The notes under the pieces: generated by a model | What the model saw: only the letters and a program-made list of their open reading frames with translations | Databases searched by the model: none | What the model was told of the DNA's origin: nothing | Program-made: the position numbers and the translations under genes | Assembly: GCF_000764305.2 (NCBI RefSeq) | Contig: NW_025934864.1 | Coordinates: forward strand, 1-64,000 | DNA: 64,000 bases | Source of the DNA: Hyalella azteca | Lineage: Eukaryota > Arthropoda > Malacostraca > Amphipoda > Hyalellidae | Direction: 5' to 3' | In this document: piece after piece, positions 49,746-60,193 of the stretch | How positions within the stretch are numbered: the first letter of the stretch is position 1 | Layout of the letters: each line of letters starts with the position of its first letter

Positions 49746-52700
49746 CTGCAACATGTGCTCATTTTAGTTCATTGTTGCGTTACCTTAAGCTTTACTTTTT
49801 GCATTAAATAAAATATTACGCTAATGAGGATAATCATTTCAAGTTGTATTAACACATTCACGCTCGCTGACGGCTACAGCCGTCCCACATGCGGCAGCAG
49901 CTCTCAAAAATCACTGAGCACCAGTATATCTTCTCTAATAGAAAGTTCTGAACAATAATAGCTGGTGTAAAACAGTCGTACATTAGCGCAAAACTTGGCA
50001 GAGAAAGCGCATCTCTTAATAACTCCTATGTAATTGTTGCAATGCCGGCTCTTCACATACCCTGTATCTTTTGACTGTTACATGTGGAAGGCTATAACTG
50101 TTCCTGCTTATTGAACCAAACAAGAAATACTGAGGCGAGCGTGAATACACGTGTTAATTACTTGGAAAGGCATGTTCTACATCATACCTGTATGACGGGC
50201 TATTGGAAAGACATCATACCTGTATGACGGGCACTTGGAAAGGCATGTCACACATCATACCTGTATGACGGGCACTTGGAAAGGCATCATACCTGTATGA
50301 CGGGCACTTGGAAAGGCATGTTGTGGTCCGCCACAGCCACGACGCTGGTCCGCCTCGCCACATTGGACCGCTGTAGACTGGCGTTGCGTTGCGCTGGCTG
50401 CGGACTCACTGCCCCGTCCGCAACAATTGAACTGCCTCCAAAAATTGGCGGCGAAGTTTCCGCGCGCGTCAGGTCGCCGTAGTTCATTTCTGTGCGGAAC
50501 TTGAAAGTTTCTGTGAATGAATTGCCACCCGCAACCTCTTCGACCGTGCGCGCCTCGTCCGGTGCATTCATCGTAACTCGTTTTAGTTTACTGGAAAATA
50601 AGAAACTTATTAGCCACGACATAGTGCTTGTTGCCTTTTAATTAATTATATCAGAACTCAGAGAATGGGTACGATGAATGCATATTGGACAAGCCATAGT
50701 GGTTCCAATGCGGAGAGGTACGAGAAAGCATACTACAGTTATACGGTATTTTTTATGCAGTATGAACGATTTTAGGTTGATATTATTTGCTGCTCAAAAA
50801 AAATAAATTCTTCTCTCCAGATAATATGGCAACGACAGTCAACTGTTGCCACACGCGCTCAGCACGGCCCAGCCACCCAACAATCCAAATAACGCATATA
50901 CATAATTTGTTAGTTAATATCCGCATTAAGTGAAATAAAACGCAATTTAATTCAGTTCTCTTAATATCTCTAAACTATATCAAGAGAACATTTGTGCAAA
51001 AAAATAGCGTTCTCAAATGCATATCTATAATTATTCAGCGCTTGAGAATCAATAGAAACGGCATTTTTCTAGAGCTAAGATATTTCGTCACCAAGATAAT
51101 GTATGATAATGTATATCCCACCATTATCTTCACCGATATAAGATAATGCGTCACCGAGCTAAGATAATCCGTCACCGAGCTTATATAATAAGTCACCGTG
51201 TTAAGATAACGGGTCACCGAGCTAAGATAATGCGTCACCGAGCAAAGATACTGCGTCACCGAGCTAAGATAATGCGTCACCGAGTTAAGATAATGCGTCA
51301 CCGAGCTGAGATAACGCGTCACCGAGTTAAGATAATGCGTCACCGAGCTAAGATAATGCGTCACCGAGTTAAGATAATGCGTCACCGAGCTAAGATAACG
51401 AGTCACCGAGTTAAGATAATGCGTCACCTGGGAGGCACTAAGTCGTCGGGCGGAAAGGAGGCGACATCCCGGCGCTCAGGCGGCGCCCACACGGGCATGG
51501 CGTAGTGCCCGGTGCCCGGCCGTGATCTGCCGTAAACATATACGTAGTACAGGGCTCCCAGCTCATTCTTATAATATGTTATTATTTATTAAGGATTTCC
51601 GATATCTTACAACAATTACACTAAAATTCTCCGGTTAATAGTAACTTTTTTGTGAAATAATGAAAATATCGCGCTAGATATTATTACGAAAAAATACTTC
51701 ATGTTAAATATCGCCTGCCTTATACTATCACTTATTATGTATTGTGTAATTTATTTTATTACTTTGCTTGCAATTAGGTATTTTCATGTAAATTTATTAT
51801 GGCATTAATTTTAACTCGGTGTTTGCTAATTTTGACTACGTGATTATTGCTTAAAGTTATCAATAAAATCAATTTTTATGCAGCCAGCCACAATAAAACT
51901 TTTCAGTTTCGAATCAGGGAAGCAATTTTTAAGTGAAGTAATAAAGCTGCTAATGAATTATCCTATGTTAATTCAGGACCGATTATTTAAATTATTTTTG
52001 CTGAAAAAACTGTAATCTTAATTCTTATTTAATTAGCTAGTAACAGATAACGTACTAATTCGTAAATTATTTTCTCCATAGTTATAAGTCCTTGATAATT
52101 GATATTGATTGCAATGTAAAAATTTTCTTCAGTTTAATGAGCTCAATCGATCATTTGATTGTTTTTTTACATCGAGAAGCAGAGCCTCAATATCAAGCTA
52201 TGGTTTTTCATCACTAATAATTTCAATAATTGAATAATGATGATATTATATACAACCACCAAATATGTGATGATAGTTGTTATTTCAACTTTAGAAGCAC
52301 AGCAAATATCCTGTACAAAATAAAAGCCATATCATCGTCGGCTGACCTTTGGCCACCCATAACCCGTCGATAATATTTACACCGCAGAGTTATCGGTTGA
52401 TCAGGTCTTGCCTAACTTAAATCTGCTCTCTGAAAAGTTAATGACTCATTTTGCCCAAGTAGTGACACACTTTCAGCACGTAGTACATATACGGATTAAA
52501 TTAGGGCATAAATTCCAATTTAAAAAATGAAATGTTAATTTTAAATTTTATTTTTACGCAACAACAAACTACAACAGTGTTTTAGCTCTATCATTTATTC
52601 AATAAAAAATGTTAAGGTTGATTTCTCAACACAATACATCGAAGAAACACGCCCGAGCAGCCATGTATATGTAAATACGGCTAGCGCTTCAACCATACAC

Positions 52701-55700
52701 AACACACAAACATCGGCAAAAATCTATGATACATACTCCTGATATTTATGGTGTTGACCTTAATGTAATTGGCACGTGAGCAAAACGAATTACGGAACGG
52801 TAAAACCAATACGCCCGCATGCCAATAATGAAACCGTTGCGTAATTTTTGTTAAATACTCCAATTATGAAGTGGTTATGTTACTATTGTGTATATACGCC
52901 AAAGATGACATGGACATGTTATTGTTGCGTATGTATCCCTAAGGATGACACGGTCATGTATGTGTTGCGTATGTATCCCTAAGGATGACATGGCGTGCAC
53001 GATGGATGCCCATATACCAGGCACCCGCATGCGCTGGTCGGGTAAATTATCTCGCCATTCATTCATCCTAAGCGAACTCCATCGCATGTCGTCTCGGACA
53101 GTCGGTAATAACATAATTATTGTCAGTTCAAATCATAGCCATAAGACACACGTTATTTAGATCGTTAATAAGAACCAAGAATTTTCATGAAAAACTGACA
53201 TCGTACTTTTATTTCTTTCGTACTCTTTTATTTCATTTGTACTCTTTTATTTCATTTGTACTCTTTTATTTCATTTGTACTCTTTTATTTCATTTGTACT
53301 CTTTTACTTCATTCGTACTCTGCAGCGATGCTTGACCTATACAATCTACACTGAAAGTAAAAGATTGGCCTTGTCAGTTGAGGGAGAATGGATGGCGTTG
53401 GCAAATGCCAAACTAGACAACAAAGTGAATCTTTGTAGGTTTCAGTGAACGCGACGTCTCTATAAGTAACGAGCAGAACGATCCCGGGTACAAAGTACTG
53501 TACTCATCGCAAGTTTTGCATTTTCGTACCCAACAAAGAAAAAGGTAATTTCCTAATCAGAGAAATTTCAAATTCAAGCTATTCTATGCATTTTGTGTGT
53601 CTTTAAGAATTAAAGAAATTCTTGTACAAAAAAATTACAATTCATAATCCAATCATTTCTATAGACTAGAATTTATGTTATTTATATAAAATATCCACAC
53701 TAAATTTCAAAATTTTATTGCATTAAATCTTAATTCGCCATGGAAGAAACGCTGTCAATATAATTTGATGAAGAAAGAAAATGCTGTTTGTTACACTGGA
53801 ATTAGGCCTTGAAAATTAACATTATTGTAACGTAGTATTAGCCAGGCTTTCGATTTCGGTAAATGCTCCGCGTTAATTACCCTATCCCATGTACTTACGT
53901 GTCATGCACTTAACCATGCACTTACGTGCTATGTATTTAAGTACTATGTACTTAAGTACCATATACTTAAGATAGAGCTTTTAGCCGGCTAATTTTAGCC
54001 TTATTATAAAAAACGCTTTTTGCGCGTATATGCTACGCACGATCGTATAGAACGACCGAAGTTGAAAATACTGTATTATTTTCACGGTAGCGTTGAATTA
54101 CGTAATATAATGAACATTTTTCATGGATGAGGATTCTTTTTAATCTATACTGGAATATTACCCTGCACTGGGGGAGGGCCCTCTGGAGGAGAGGGCGGAG
54201 TGAGGGGTGGAGGCTGTGGTGCAAGGGGAGAGCGGCGGTGGAGGGGAGACGGCGTCAAAGGATACAGGATCCATCCACCAGGAGCTCCTGCGCAGGGACA
54301 TCACAGGCAATGCCTGGAAGGGAAAGACACATCACAGGCAATGCCTGGAGGAGAAAGACACATCACAGGCAATGCCTGGAGAGGGAAAACACATCACAGG
54401 CAATGCCTGGAGGAGAAAGACACATCAGAGGTAATGCCTGGAGGAGAAAGACACATCACAGGCAATGCCTGGAGGAGAAAGACACATCACAGGCAATGCC
54501 TGGAGGAGAAAGACACATCACAGGCAATGCCTGGAGTAGAAAGACACATCAGAGGTAATGCCTGGAGGAGAAAGACACATCAGAGGTAATGCCTGGAGGA
54601 GAAAGACACATCAGAGGTAATGCCTGGAGGAGAAAGACACATCACAGGCAATGCCTGGAGGAGAAAGACACATCACAGGCAATGCCTGGAGGAGAAAGAC
54701 ACATCACAGGCAATGCCTGGAGTAGANCAATATTACCATAAAAATGTTCTTCTTTTAAATAAAACAAGTTTCAACTTCATAACGTTCTTAGTTTTTTATT
54801 TATTAACAAATTAAAAGGGTCAGTTAATTCTGGTACACCCTGTATTATAAGACACACCAAAACACGCATACATTTTCAGCAGTGGGCAGTACACACCTGG
54901 TGGGGGAGTACACAGTACACACCTGGTGGGGGAGTACACAGTACACACCTGGTGGGGGAGTACACAGTACACACCTGGTGGGGGAGTACACAGTACACAC
55001 CTGGTGGGGGAGTACACAGTACACACCTGGTGGGGAAGTACACAGTACACACCTGGTGGGGGGTGGGGGCATGCACCCTGGTGGGGGAGTCGCTGGGGAT
55101 GGAGAAGCTGCGGCGGATTTGGTCCAACTGCGCCTCGGACTCAAGACGCGAGTTCTCGCGCTCGTCGCGCTGGATCTGAACCAAGAAAACTTCATTAATT
55201 ACCAGGCTTATGCGTTGAATTTCAATTTATATAAATAAATTATGTTTGAAAATATGCTTCCTTTAGTCAAGTTTATGGCAATTCGATTTGCCAGGACTGC
55301 TGATTCTTAGGGCAAATAATTTATACTTTCCATGCAATGGAAGAACAATGCTGTTCTCAGAACCTGAGACTGGAACTATTGACGATAAGTGAACTGCGAA
55401 ATGTAATGATATGGATTACCTAGCATCCCAACGCGCAGGATTATATAACTGAATAAAGGAATGTAATGTGATGGATTACCTTGCGTCCCAACGCACAGGA
55501 CGATATAACTGAGCAAAAGAATGTAATGTGATGGATTACCTTGCGTCCCAACGCGCAGAACGATATGCCCACGACGATCATGAGTAATCCAGTAGCTATG
55601 CAGATGGGGCCAATAATCCGCAAATTTTTCGATGGATGACCAAGTTTCTTATGAGATGAAGCATTGCTTATTTGCTCGTTCTCTCCATTCCCTTTCTGAA

Positions 55701-56730
55701 CTTCCTGAGTCAGAGCTCCCGTCTGTGCGGCACTATTTTCCAGAAACTTCGGGACCTGAAATTCAGCCTCGAAAGTTTCCGCGGCTGCCGGAGAAATGGT
55801 CGACGGTGGAGGCGCCCTTAAGGCTGCTGATGAGGCCACAGTCTGGTCAGGGTTGTTGGCGGGCCCGAAGGCGACGTAAGTCAAGACCATCCCCGCCAGC
55901 AGGCAGAAGGCACCACAGATGATCAGAGTCAAGTGACAGTGTGGCGACAGCGCCACGCCTGATATCAGTAAACCACCACCTTCGTTTCGCTCAACCTTAA
56001 TAAATAGGAACAATTAGTAATTTATTTGAGAATATTTGCTAATATTGTTCAATAAATGATCGATTTTCTAGTTCATGCAAACTTTGTTTAACCGTATGCG
56101 ATTTGGCAACGCAGGTTTAACCAACAACTGGTTAATAAAATAATTTATGATTTCCCTAATATTCATCAAATTATTAGAGAAAATCTACACTGAACACAAG
56201 CATGTCCTACAACTTAAATTCATACACCATCATTTCAAAGGTTTTATTTTTAGAATCACGAAATTTGGAGTGCCAAAACTCACATGAAGTTTTTCGATGA
56301 CAACGTCGGCAGTTGACGGTCGTCGCAGAGGGACGTTCGGGACGGATAGGAACGAAATCCCGCCTTCGTCGTCCACACTGTCACGACCACAGCGGCCTTT
56401 TCTGCAAGACTCTGCGTCCTCGTCGTTGTTGTTGTTCGGGTTCATGTTGACCGCCCAGGCCACGTCCCGAGACACCGGCCGGTTTCTGAAGCCTGAATAC
56501 GTCCGGGACGTAAGGCTGTGAGCCGAGGTAGGCCTATCCCATTGATTTCCATGACTTGAATAAAGACCTTCCTTCTCATACGATTCTCGATCGCCTTCAG
56601 GTTGGCCGTAAGGGGAATTGAGCAGCGGCGTGGACCTCACAAGACGGTCCTTATCGGGGCACTGGTCGCTCTCTTCCAGGCAACGTGTCGAGCTCAGAGG
56701 AAGCTTCTTCGCCTGAAGTCTGTCATTCTC
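49659..56730 (-). CDS. Two-helix membrane protein gene (TMEM200-like topology), partial
   Basis: Six exons join in frame (149, 152, 33 or more, 46, 99 and 28 codons). The product has a long polar N-terminal region, then two hydrophobic helices (LTLIICGAFCLLAGMVLTYV and, about 80 residues later, LRIIGPICIATGLLMIVVGI), then a basic and acidic segment (RKIQRDERENSRLESEAQLD), and a Ser/Pro-rich tail ending SDRSLDM. The order helix, linker, RI-GP----G---I--G helix, tail recalls TMEM200 proteins, but the match rests on memory of a short motif and could be another two-pass family. Function is unknown. The first exons are not identified. Confidence 0.7.
50165..50310. repeat. Repeat of exon end plus donor after exon 50293
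   Basis: Four to five copies of 32-50 bp, on minus containing ATGCCTTTCCAAGTGCCCGT then CATACAG|GTATGATG. These are the last coding bases of the exon and its donor. Confidence 0.9.
50293..50590 (-). CDS. Membrane-protein gene, tail exon
   Basis: 298 bases, acceptor TTATTTTCCAG. One base completes Ser, then 99 codons: KLKRVTMNAPDEARTVEEVA, GGNSFTETFKFRTEMNYGDL and on to VAVADHNMPFQVPVIQ at CAG|GTATGA. An alternative donor, CAA|GTGCCC at 50308, keeps the same phase. Polar, Ser/Ala-rich. Confidence 0.8.
51130..51427. repeat. 21-bp donor-carrying minisatellite
   Basis: About 14 copies of a 21-bp unit (minus: gtgacgcattatcttaactc plus g), starting exactly at the GT of the donor of exon 51428. 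Each copy offers CTCG|GTGACG. In the array's own frame the minus strand reads VTHYLNS heptapeptides, but in the exon's frame it stops at once (AGG TGA). Confidence 0.94.
51428..51567 (-). CDS. Membrane-protein gene, tail exon
   Basis: 140 bases, acceptor ATTATAAG, donor AG|GTGACG (phase 2). Encodes NELGALYYVYVYGRSRPGTG, HYAMPVWAPPERRDVASFPP, DDLVPP plus AG. The AG joins T of the next exon to give Ser. Confidence 0.78.
52870..52990. repeat. About 42-bp repeat, three copies
   Basis: gttgcgtatgtatccctaag followed by gatgaca occurs at about 52925 and 52967. A diverged copy lies at 52880. It is in the intron between exons 55077 and 51567. Confidence 0.75.
53205..53325. repeat. 20-bp minisatellite, six copies
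   Basis: tactcttttatttcatttg units, near-identical. Confidence 0.9.
54168..54293. other. Candidate exon of undecided strand beside the 31-bp array
   Basis: A GC-rich island in AT-rich DNA, open on both strands. Minus reads RRSPLAPQPPPLTPPSPPEG between CTGCGCAG and CAGG|GTAATA, and could be an optional exon of the membrane-protein gene, but its phase does not fit the 55077-51567 junction. Plus reads SGGGGETASKDTGSIHQELL then RRDI, followed by the array. Either strand may be coding, or neither. Confidence 0.35.
54294..54726. repeat. 31-bp minisatellite with splice-like words on both strands
   Basis: About 14 copies of a 31-bp unit (plus: cacatcacaggcaatgcctg plus gaggagaaaga). On minus each copy has a TCTTTCTCCTCCAG acceptor-like tract. 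On plus four copies have AGAG|GTAATG donor-like words. It ends at a single N (54727). Confidence 0.93.
54893..55076. repeat. 26-bp donor-carrying minisatellite
   Basis: About seven copies of a 26-bp unit (minus: ccccaccaggtgtgtactgt plus gtactc). Each has CACCAG|GTGTGT, the same ending as the adjoining exon. All three minus frames stay open across it because the unit lacks stops. Confidence 0.93.
55077..55175 (-). CDS. Membrane-protein gene, post-helix exon; 3' end uncertain
   Basis: Acceptor TTGGTTCAG. Encodes IQRDERENSRLESEAQLDQI then RRSFSIPSDSPTR (33 codons to a GTGCAT donor at 55077). Reading on, the next donors are CAG|GTGTGT sites, starting 24 bases further in phase 0 and then repeating in the 26-bp array in changing phase. 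The next recognised exon needs phase 0. Confidence 0.75.
55408..55540. repeat. 60-bp duplication of an exon end plus its donor
   Basis: On the minus strand, GCGTTGGGACGCAAG|GTAAT occurs as the true exon end at 55540, again at 55480, and with changes (GATGCTAG|GTAATCC) at 55420. The spacing is exactly 60 bp. The first copy is coding; the others lie in the intron. Confidence 0.93.
55540..55995 (-). CDS. Membrane-protein gene, exon with both membrane helices
   Basis: Exactly 152 codons, phase 0, acceptor TTTATTAAG, donor AAG|GTAATC. VERNEGGGLLISGVALSPHC leads into the first helix (LTLIICGAFCLLAGMVLTYV). An Ala/Pro/Gln-rich linker follows, then the second helix (LRIIGPICIATGLLMIVVGI) and SFCALGRK. 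The last 20 bases and the donor are repeated downstream at 55480 and 55420. Confidence 0.85.
56284..56730 (-). CDS. Membrane-protein gene, cytosolic N-terminal exon
   Basis: Exactly 149 codons, phase 0 both ends, acceptor TTAATTTCAG, donor CAT|GTGAGT. Begins ENDRLQAKKLPLSSTRCLEE, contains an Asn run (NMNPNNNNDEDAES) and PLRRPSTADVVIEKLH at the end. Polar and low-complexity, presumably disordered. Confidence 0.78.
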
Positions 56731-57699
56731 CTGAAATTAATTTAATAAATTAGGTTCTAGATGAAATATGCCGCACCTTCGTCCGACCAAATCGTTTAAA
56801 CAATAAGTATAAACAAAGTGATTAACTCAATTAAACATAGTCACAAACGCTAGTTTATCCTTTACAGCGACATGCTTCTGCATCGATAAGTAGCATTCGT
56901 GAGCACATTTATTCTGCAACTACTCTCTTCAGAAATCAGAATAAAGTGCCACCTGTTTATTGTGATAGTCATATGTACCCTAAACAATCGATATCCACAT
57001 GAGGAGTAATGTTATTTATTGACAGTTTTTTTTTTTTTGTAGTGTTGGAGTCAAGATCCGTAATTTTTGCCTCAACTAACCCTGACCAATATTCATAAAA
57101 AGTCTATTTTGATGACTTCAAATTGTCTTGGGAACAGTACGACCCAAAATGAAAGAGTTACCCTTCATTACTCGATGCGTAGCTGCCATTCTCTATGTGG
57201 CTCGCGTCAGGAATGCGTAAGATACGCAAGAGTCCACCAGTCGATGATAAGTCGAAGTCTCATCAAAAACTCAAAGTTATCGAGTGACGCTGGGCAGCTG
57301 ACACAAATTACGACTTATGTGTGTTGTGCTACCGGACGTATTACAACCGACACCCGCGAAATGGTCTTCATACATCAACAGAAACCACCAAGACTATGTC
57401 TGAGATCCAACGACATCACCGAGATTATGTCTGGAGTTAAACAGTAGCTACCGAAATTATATCTGAGCTCCAACATAAACCTCCGAGATCATGTCTGAAC
57501 CCCAATAGAAGCCACAGGGATTTTGTATGGACTCCAAAAAAGCAGAAAAAATTATATCTGAATTCCAACCTGAAGTTCTAAGAAGCAATTGGACCCAAAT
57601 AAAAGCTGTTAAATTATGTCAGAGGTCTCACTCTCGTTAGCGGCACAACAGTGCAGTGAAAAGACAACGAGCGTCTTGCGATCAGGCGTTATGTCCCAA

Positions 57700-58109
57700 C
57701 ACTTATCAACACATCCACTACAACACTTATCAACCCAACTATCCACTACAGCACTTATCAACACCACTACACATCGACTACAACACTTATCAACACCACT
57801 ACACATCCACAACACTTATCAACCCAACTATCCACTACAGCACTTATCAACACCGCTACACATTCACTACAACACTTATCCACACCACTACACATCCACT
57901 ACATCACTTATCCACAACACTACACATCTACTAAAACACTTATCCACACCACTACTCATCCACCACAACACTTATCAACACCGCTACACATCCACTACAA
58001 CACTTATCCACACCACTACACATCCACTACAACACTTATCAACACCACTACACATCCACTACAACACTTATCAACACAACTTCACATCCACTACAACACT
58101 TATCAACAC
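57700..58109. repeat. About 32-bp minisatellite running into the gap
   Basis: Copies of cacttatcaacaccactaca plus catccactacaa, about 13, with small length changes, ending at the Ns. Open frames across it and the gap are not real. Confidence 0.93.
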
Positions 58110-58694
58110 NNNNNNNNNNNNNNNNNNNNNNNNNNNNNNNNNNNNNNNNNNNNNNNNNNNNNNNNNNNNNNNNNNNNNNNNNNNNNNNNNNNNNNNNNNN
58201 NNNNNNNNNNNNNNNNNNNNNNNNNNNNNNNNNNNNNNNNNNNNNNNNNNNNNNNNNNNNNNNNNNNNNNNNNNNNNNNNNNNNNNNNNNNNNNNNNNNN
58301 NNNNNNNNNNNNNNNNNNNNNNNNNNNNNNNNNNNNNNNNNNNNNNNNNNNNNNNNNNNNNNNNNNNNNNNNNNNNNNNNNNNNNNNNNNNNNNNNNNNN
58401 NNNNNNNNNNNNNNNNNNNNNNNNNNNNNNNNNNNNNNNNNNNNNNNNNNNNNNNNNNNNNNNNNNNNNNNNNNNNNNNNNNNNNNNNNNNNNNNNNNNN
58501 NNNNNNNNNNNNNNNNNNNNNNNNNNNNNNNNNNNNNNNNNNNNNNNNNNNNNNNNNNNNNNNNNNNNNNNNNNNNNNNNNNNNNNNNNNNNNNNNNNNN
58601 NNNNNNNNNNNNNNNNNNNNNNNNNNNNNNNNNNNNNNNNNNNNNNNNNNNNNNNNNNNNNNNNNNNNNNNNNNNNNNNNNNNNNNNNNNNNNN
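58110..58694. other. Assembly gap (585 Ns)
   Basis: A run of N flanked by two different minisatellites, so the true length and content are unknown. Confidence 0.99.
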
Positions 58695-58815
58695 CGTGTT
58701 GTGTGATGACATGTGCGTGTTGTGTGATGACATGTGCGTGTTGTGTGGTGACATGTACGTGTTGTGTGATGACATGTGCGTGTTGTGTGATGACATGTGC
58801 GTGTTGTGTGGTGAC
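58695..58815. repeat. 21-bp minisatellite after the gap
   Basis: Six copies of gtgttgtgtgatgacatgtg plus c, with GTGGTGACATG variants. Confidence 0.93.
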
Positions 58816-59340
58816 ATTTTTGCTGTTTCGTTTGATAGAATGCGTATCCTGCAATAAAATTTATCTTGATTATATGCACTACCATTTATATGTTCTTCAT
58901 AAACAATAATACATATTACTATGATATTGCTCAATAAAAGTACACCCGTATCTTCCTCCTAGGTACTATAATGTACTTACCTGTTCATTGTACAGGCAGT
59001 ATTTATACACTTAGTGTCCTAAACATTATTTCGAGGAGTATTTGTATGCACATCAGTTCAGGTAAAGTGAGTCTCTCCTTAGAAAACGAAATAGTAAATG
59101 TATCACCGCTATTACCCATTACAAAAATCTAGCATTAATGAAAAATGTAATTGTTTATCAGCTTCTGAATCCAATGACAAGTAAATGAAAGCGTGGGTAG
59201 CAACCCTTACACCCCTGGCGGCCACAGGCGGTGGAAATGTCCAAGCAAATCCACTCAGTCGAGTGAACCTCACGCGTTTGCTTGCATCTTGAATAGACTT
59301 ATTACCTCTCATTCATGTGTCTTTGAATTGTCTTTATATA

Positions 59341-60193
59341 CAGAGTGCGGACAAAATAAGGGAAACACCGAGCATATTGAAATCATAATTTTTTAACATG
59401 TTATAAACAGCTATATTTAGAAAATTTATGTGGCTATAAGCTAACCTATAGCCAATGAATGTCAAACCTCTCTGGCTTTCATATAGGCCAAATTATTGGT
59501 GCTCGTATATAGGCAGATGCTAGCGTGACAGAAACTTCCCGAATGCTTGACGTTTCTAGAGGTACTGTCTCAAAAGTAATGACTGCTTTTGAAAGAGAAT
59601 GAAAAATGTCGTCAGCAAAGCACAGGCTTGCCTGAAGGTCGAAGTTGTCTGACAGAGACCGTCAGTACCCAAATCAAATTTTTGAAAAATTCGGAAGATC
59701 GTGGCTGTAAAAATTACAGCAGACCTCAATGGACACCAACAGAACACAGTTTTCATAAAAACTGTTCGTCGGAAGCTTTAAAAATCTGAATTTTATGGAA
59801 GGGCTACAATTAGAAAAATTCTGGTTTCAAATACAAATGCTTCAAGGCGATTAGAGTGGCGTAAAAACCTCCAGAATTGGTTCCTCGAGTAGTGGTAAAT
59901 GTGATTTTCTATGAAGAATCATCTTTTATCATATTTCCGACCTCTGGCGAGGGGAACGTTGGGAGAGGGTGAAAAAAAGGCTGAAAGAGGGTTAAACTAG
60001 GGTCTAACTGGAAGAGGGTTAAAGAGGCTTTAATTAAAAATAGGCTGAAATTCCTTTGGAAATTATTCGCAATTTGTAAAAATTAATGCCTTGAAGAATT
60101 GAGGCAGTAATTGCCGCAAAAGGTGGACCCACACCTTGATAAAATATACTCGGTGTATTCATAAGGTGTTTCCCTTACATTGTCCAACCCCTG
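59341..60193 (+). mobile_element. Degraded Tc1/mariner-like element
   Basis: The ends match as terminal inverted repeats: cagagtgcggacaaaataag then ggaaacacc on the left, and on the right the complement of caggggttggacaatgtaag then ggaaacacc. TA precedes the left end; TT follows the right end, probably a mutated TA. Inside, the plus strand keeps SRGTVSKVMTAFERE near 59555-59600, a helix-turn-helix-like piece of a Tc1 transposase. Stops and frameshifts follow, and the 853-bp length is short for an autonomous copy. It is inactive. Confidence 0.85.

Noticed and set aside
51035..51505. Frames reading VTHYLNS and its reverse-strand counterpart
   Set aside because: Produced by the 21-bp array; the real exon uses another frame and stops at the array.
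54127..54814. Plus-strand frames repeating an H-Q-C-L-E motif
   Set aside because: Generated by the 31-bp array in all three frames.
57616..58934. Several 260-413-residue frames on both strands
   Set aside because: They run through 585 Ns and two minisatellites.
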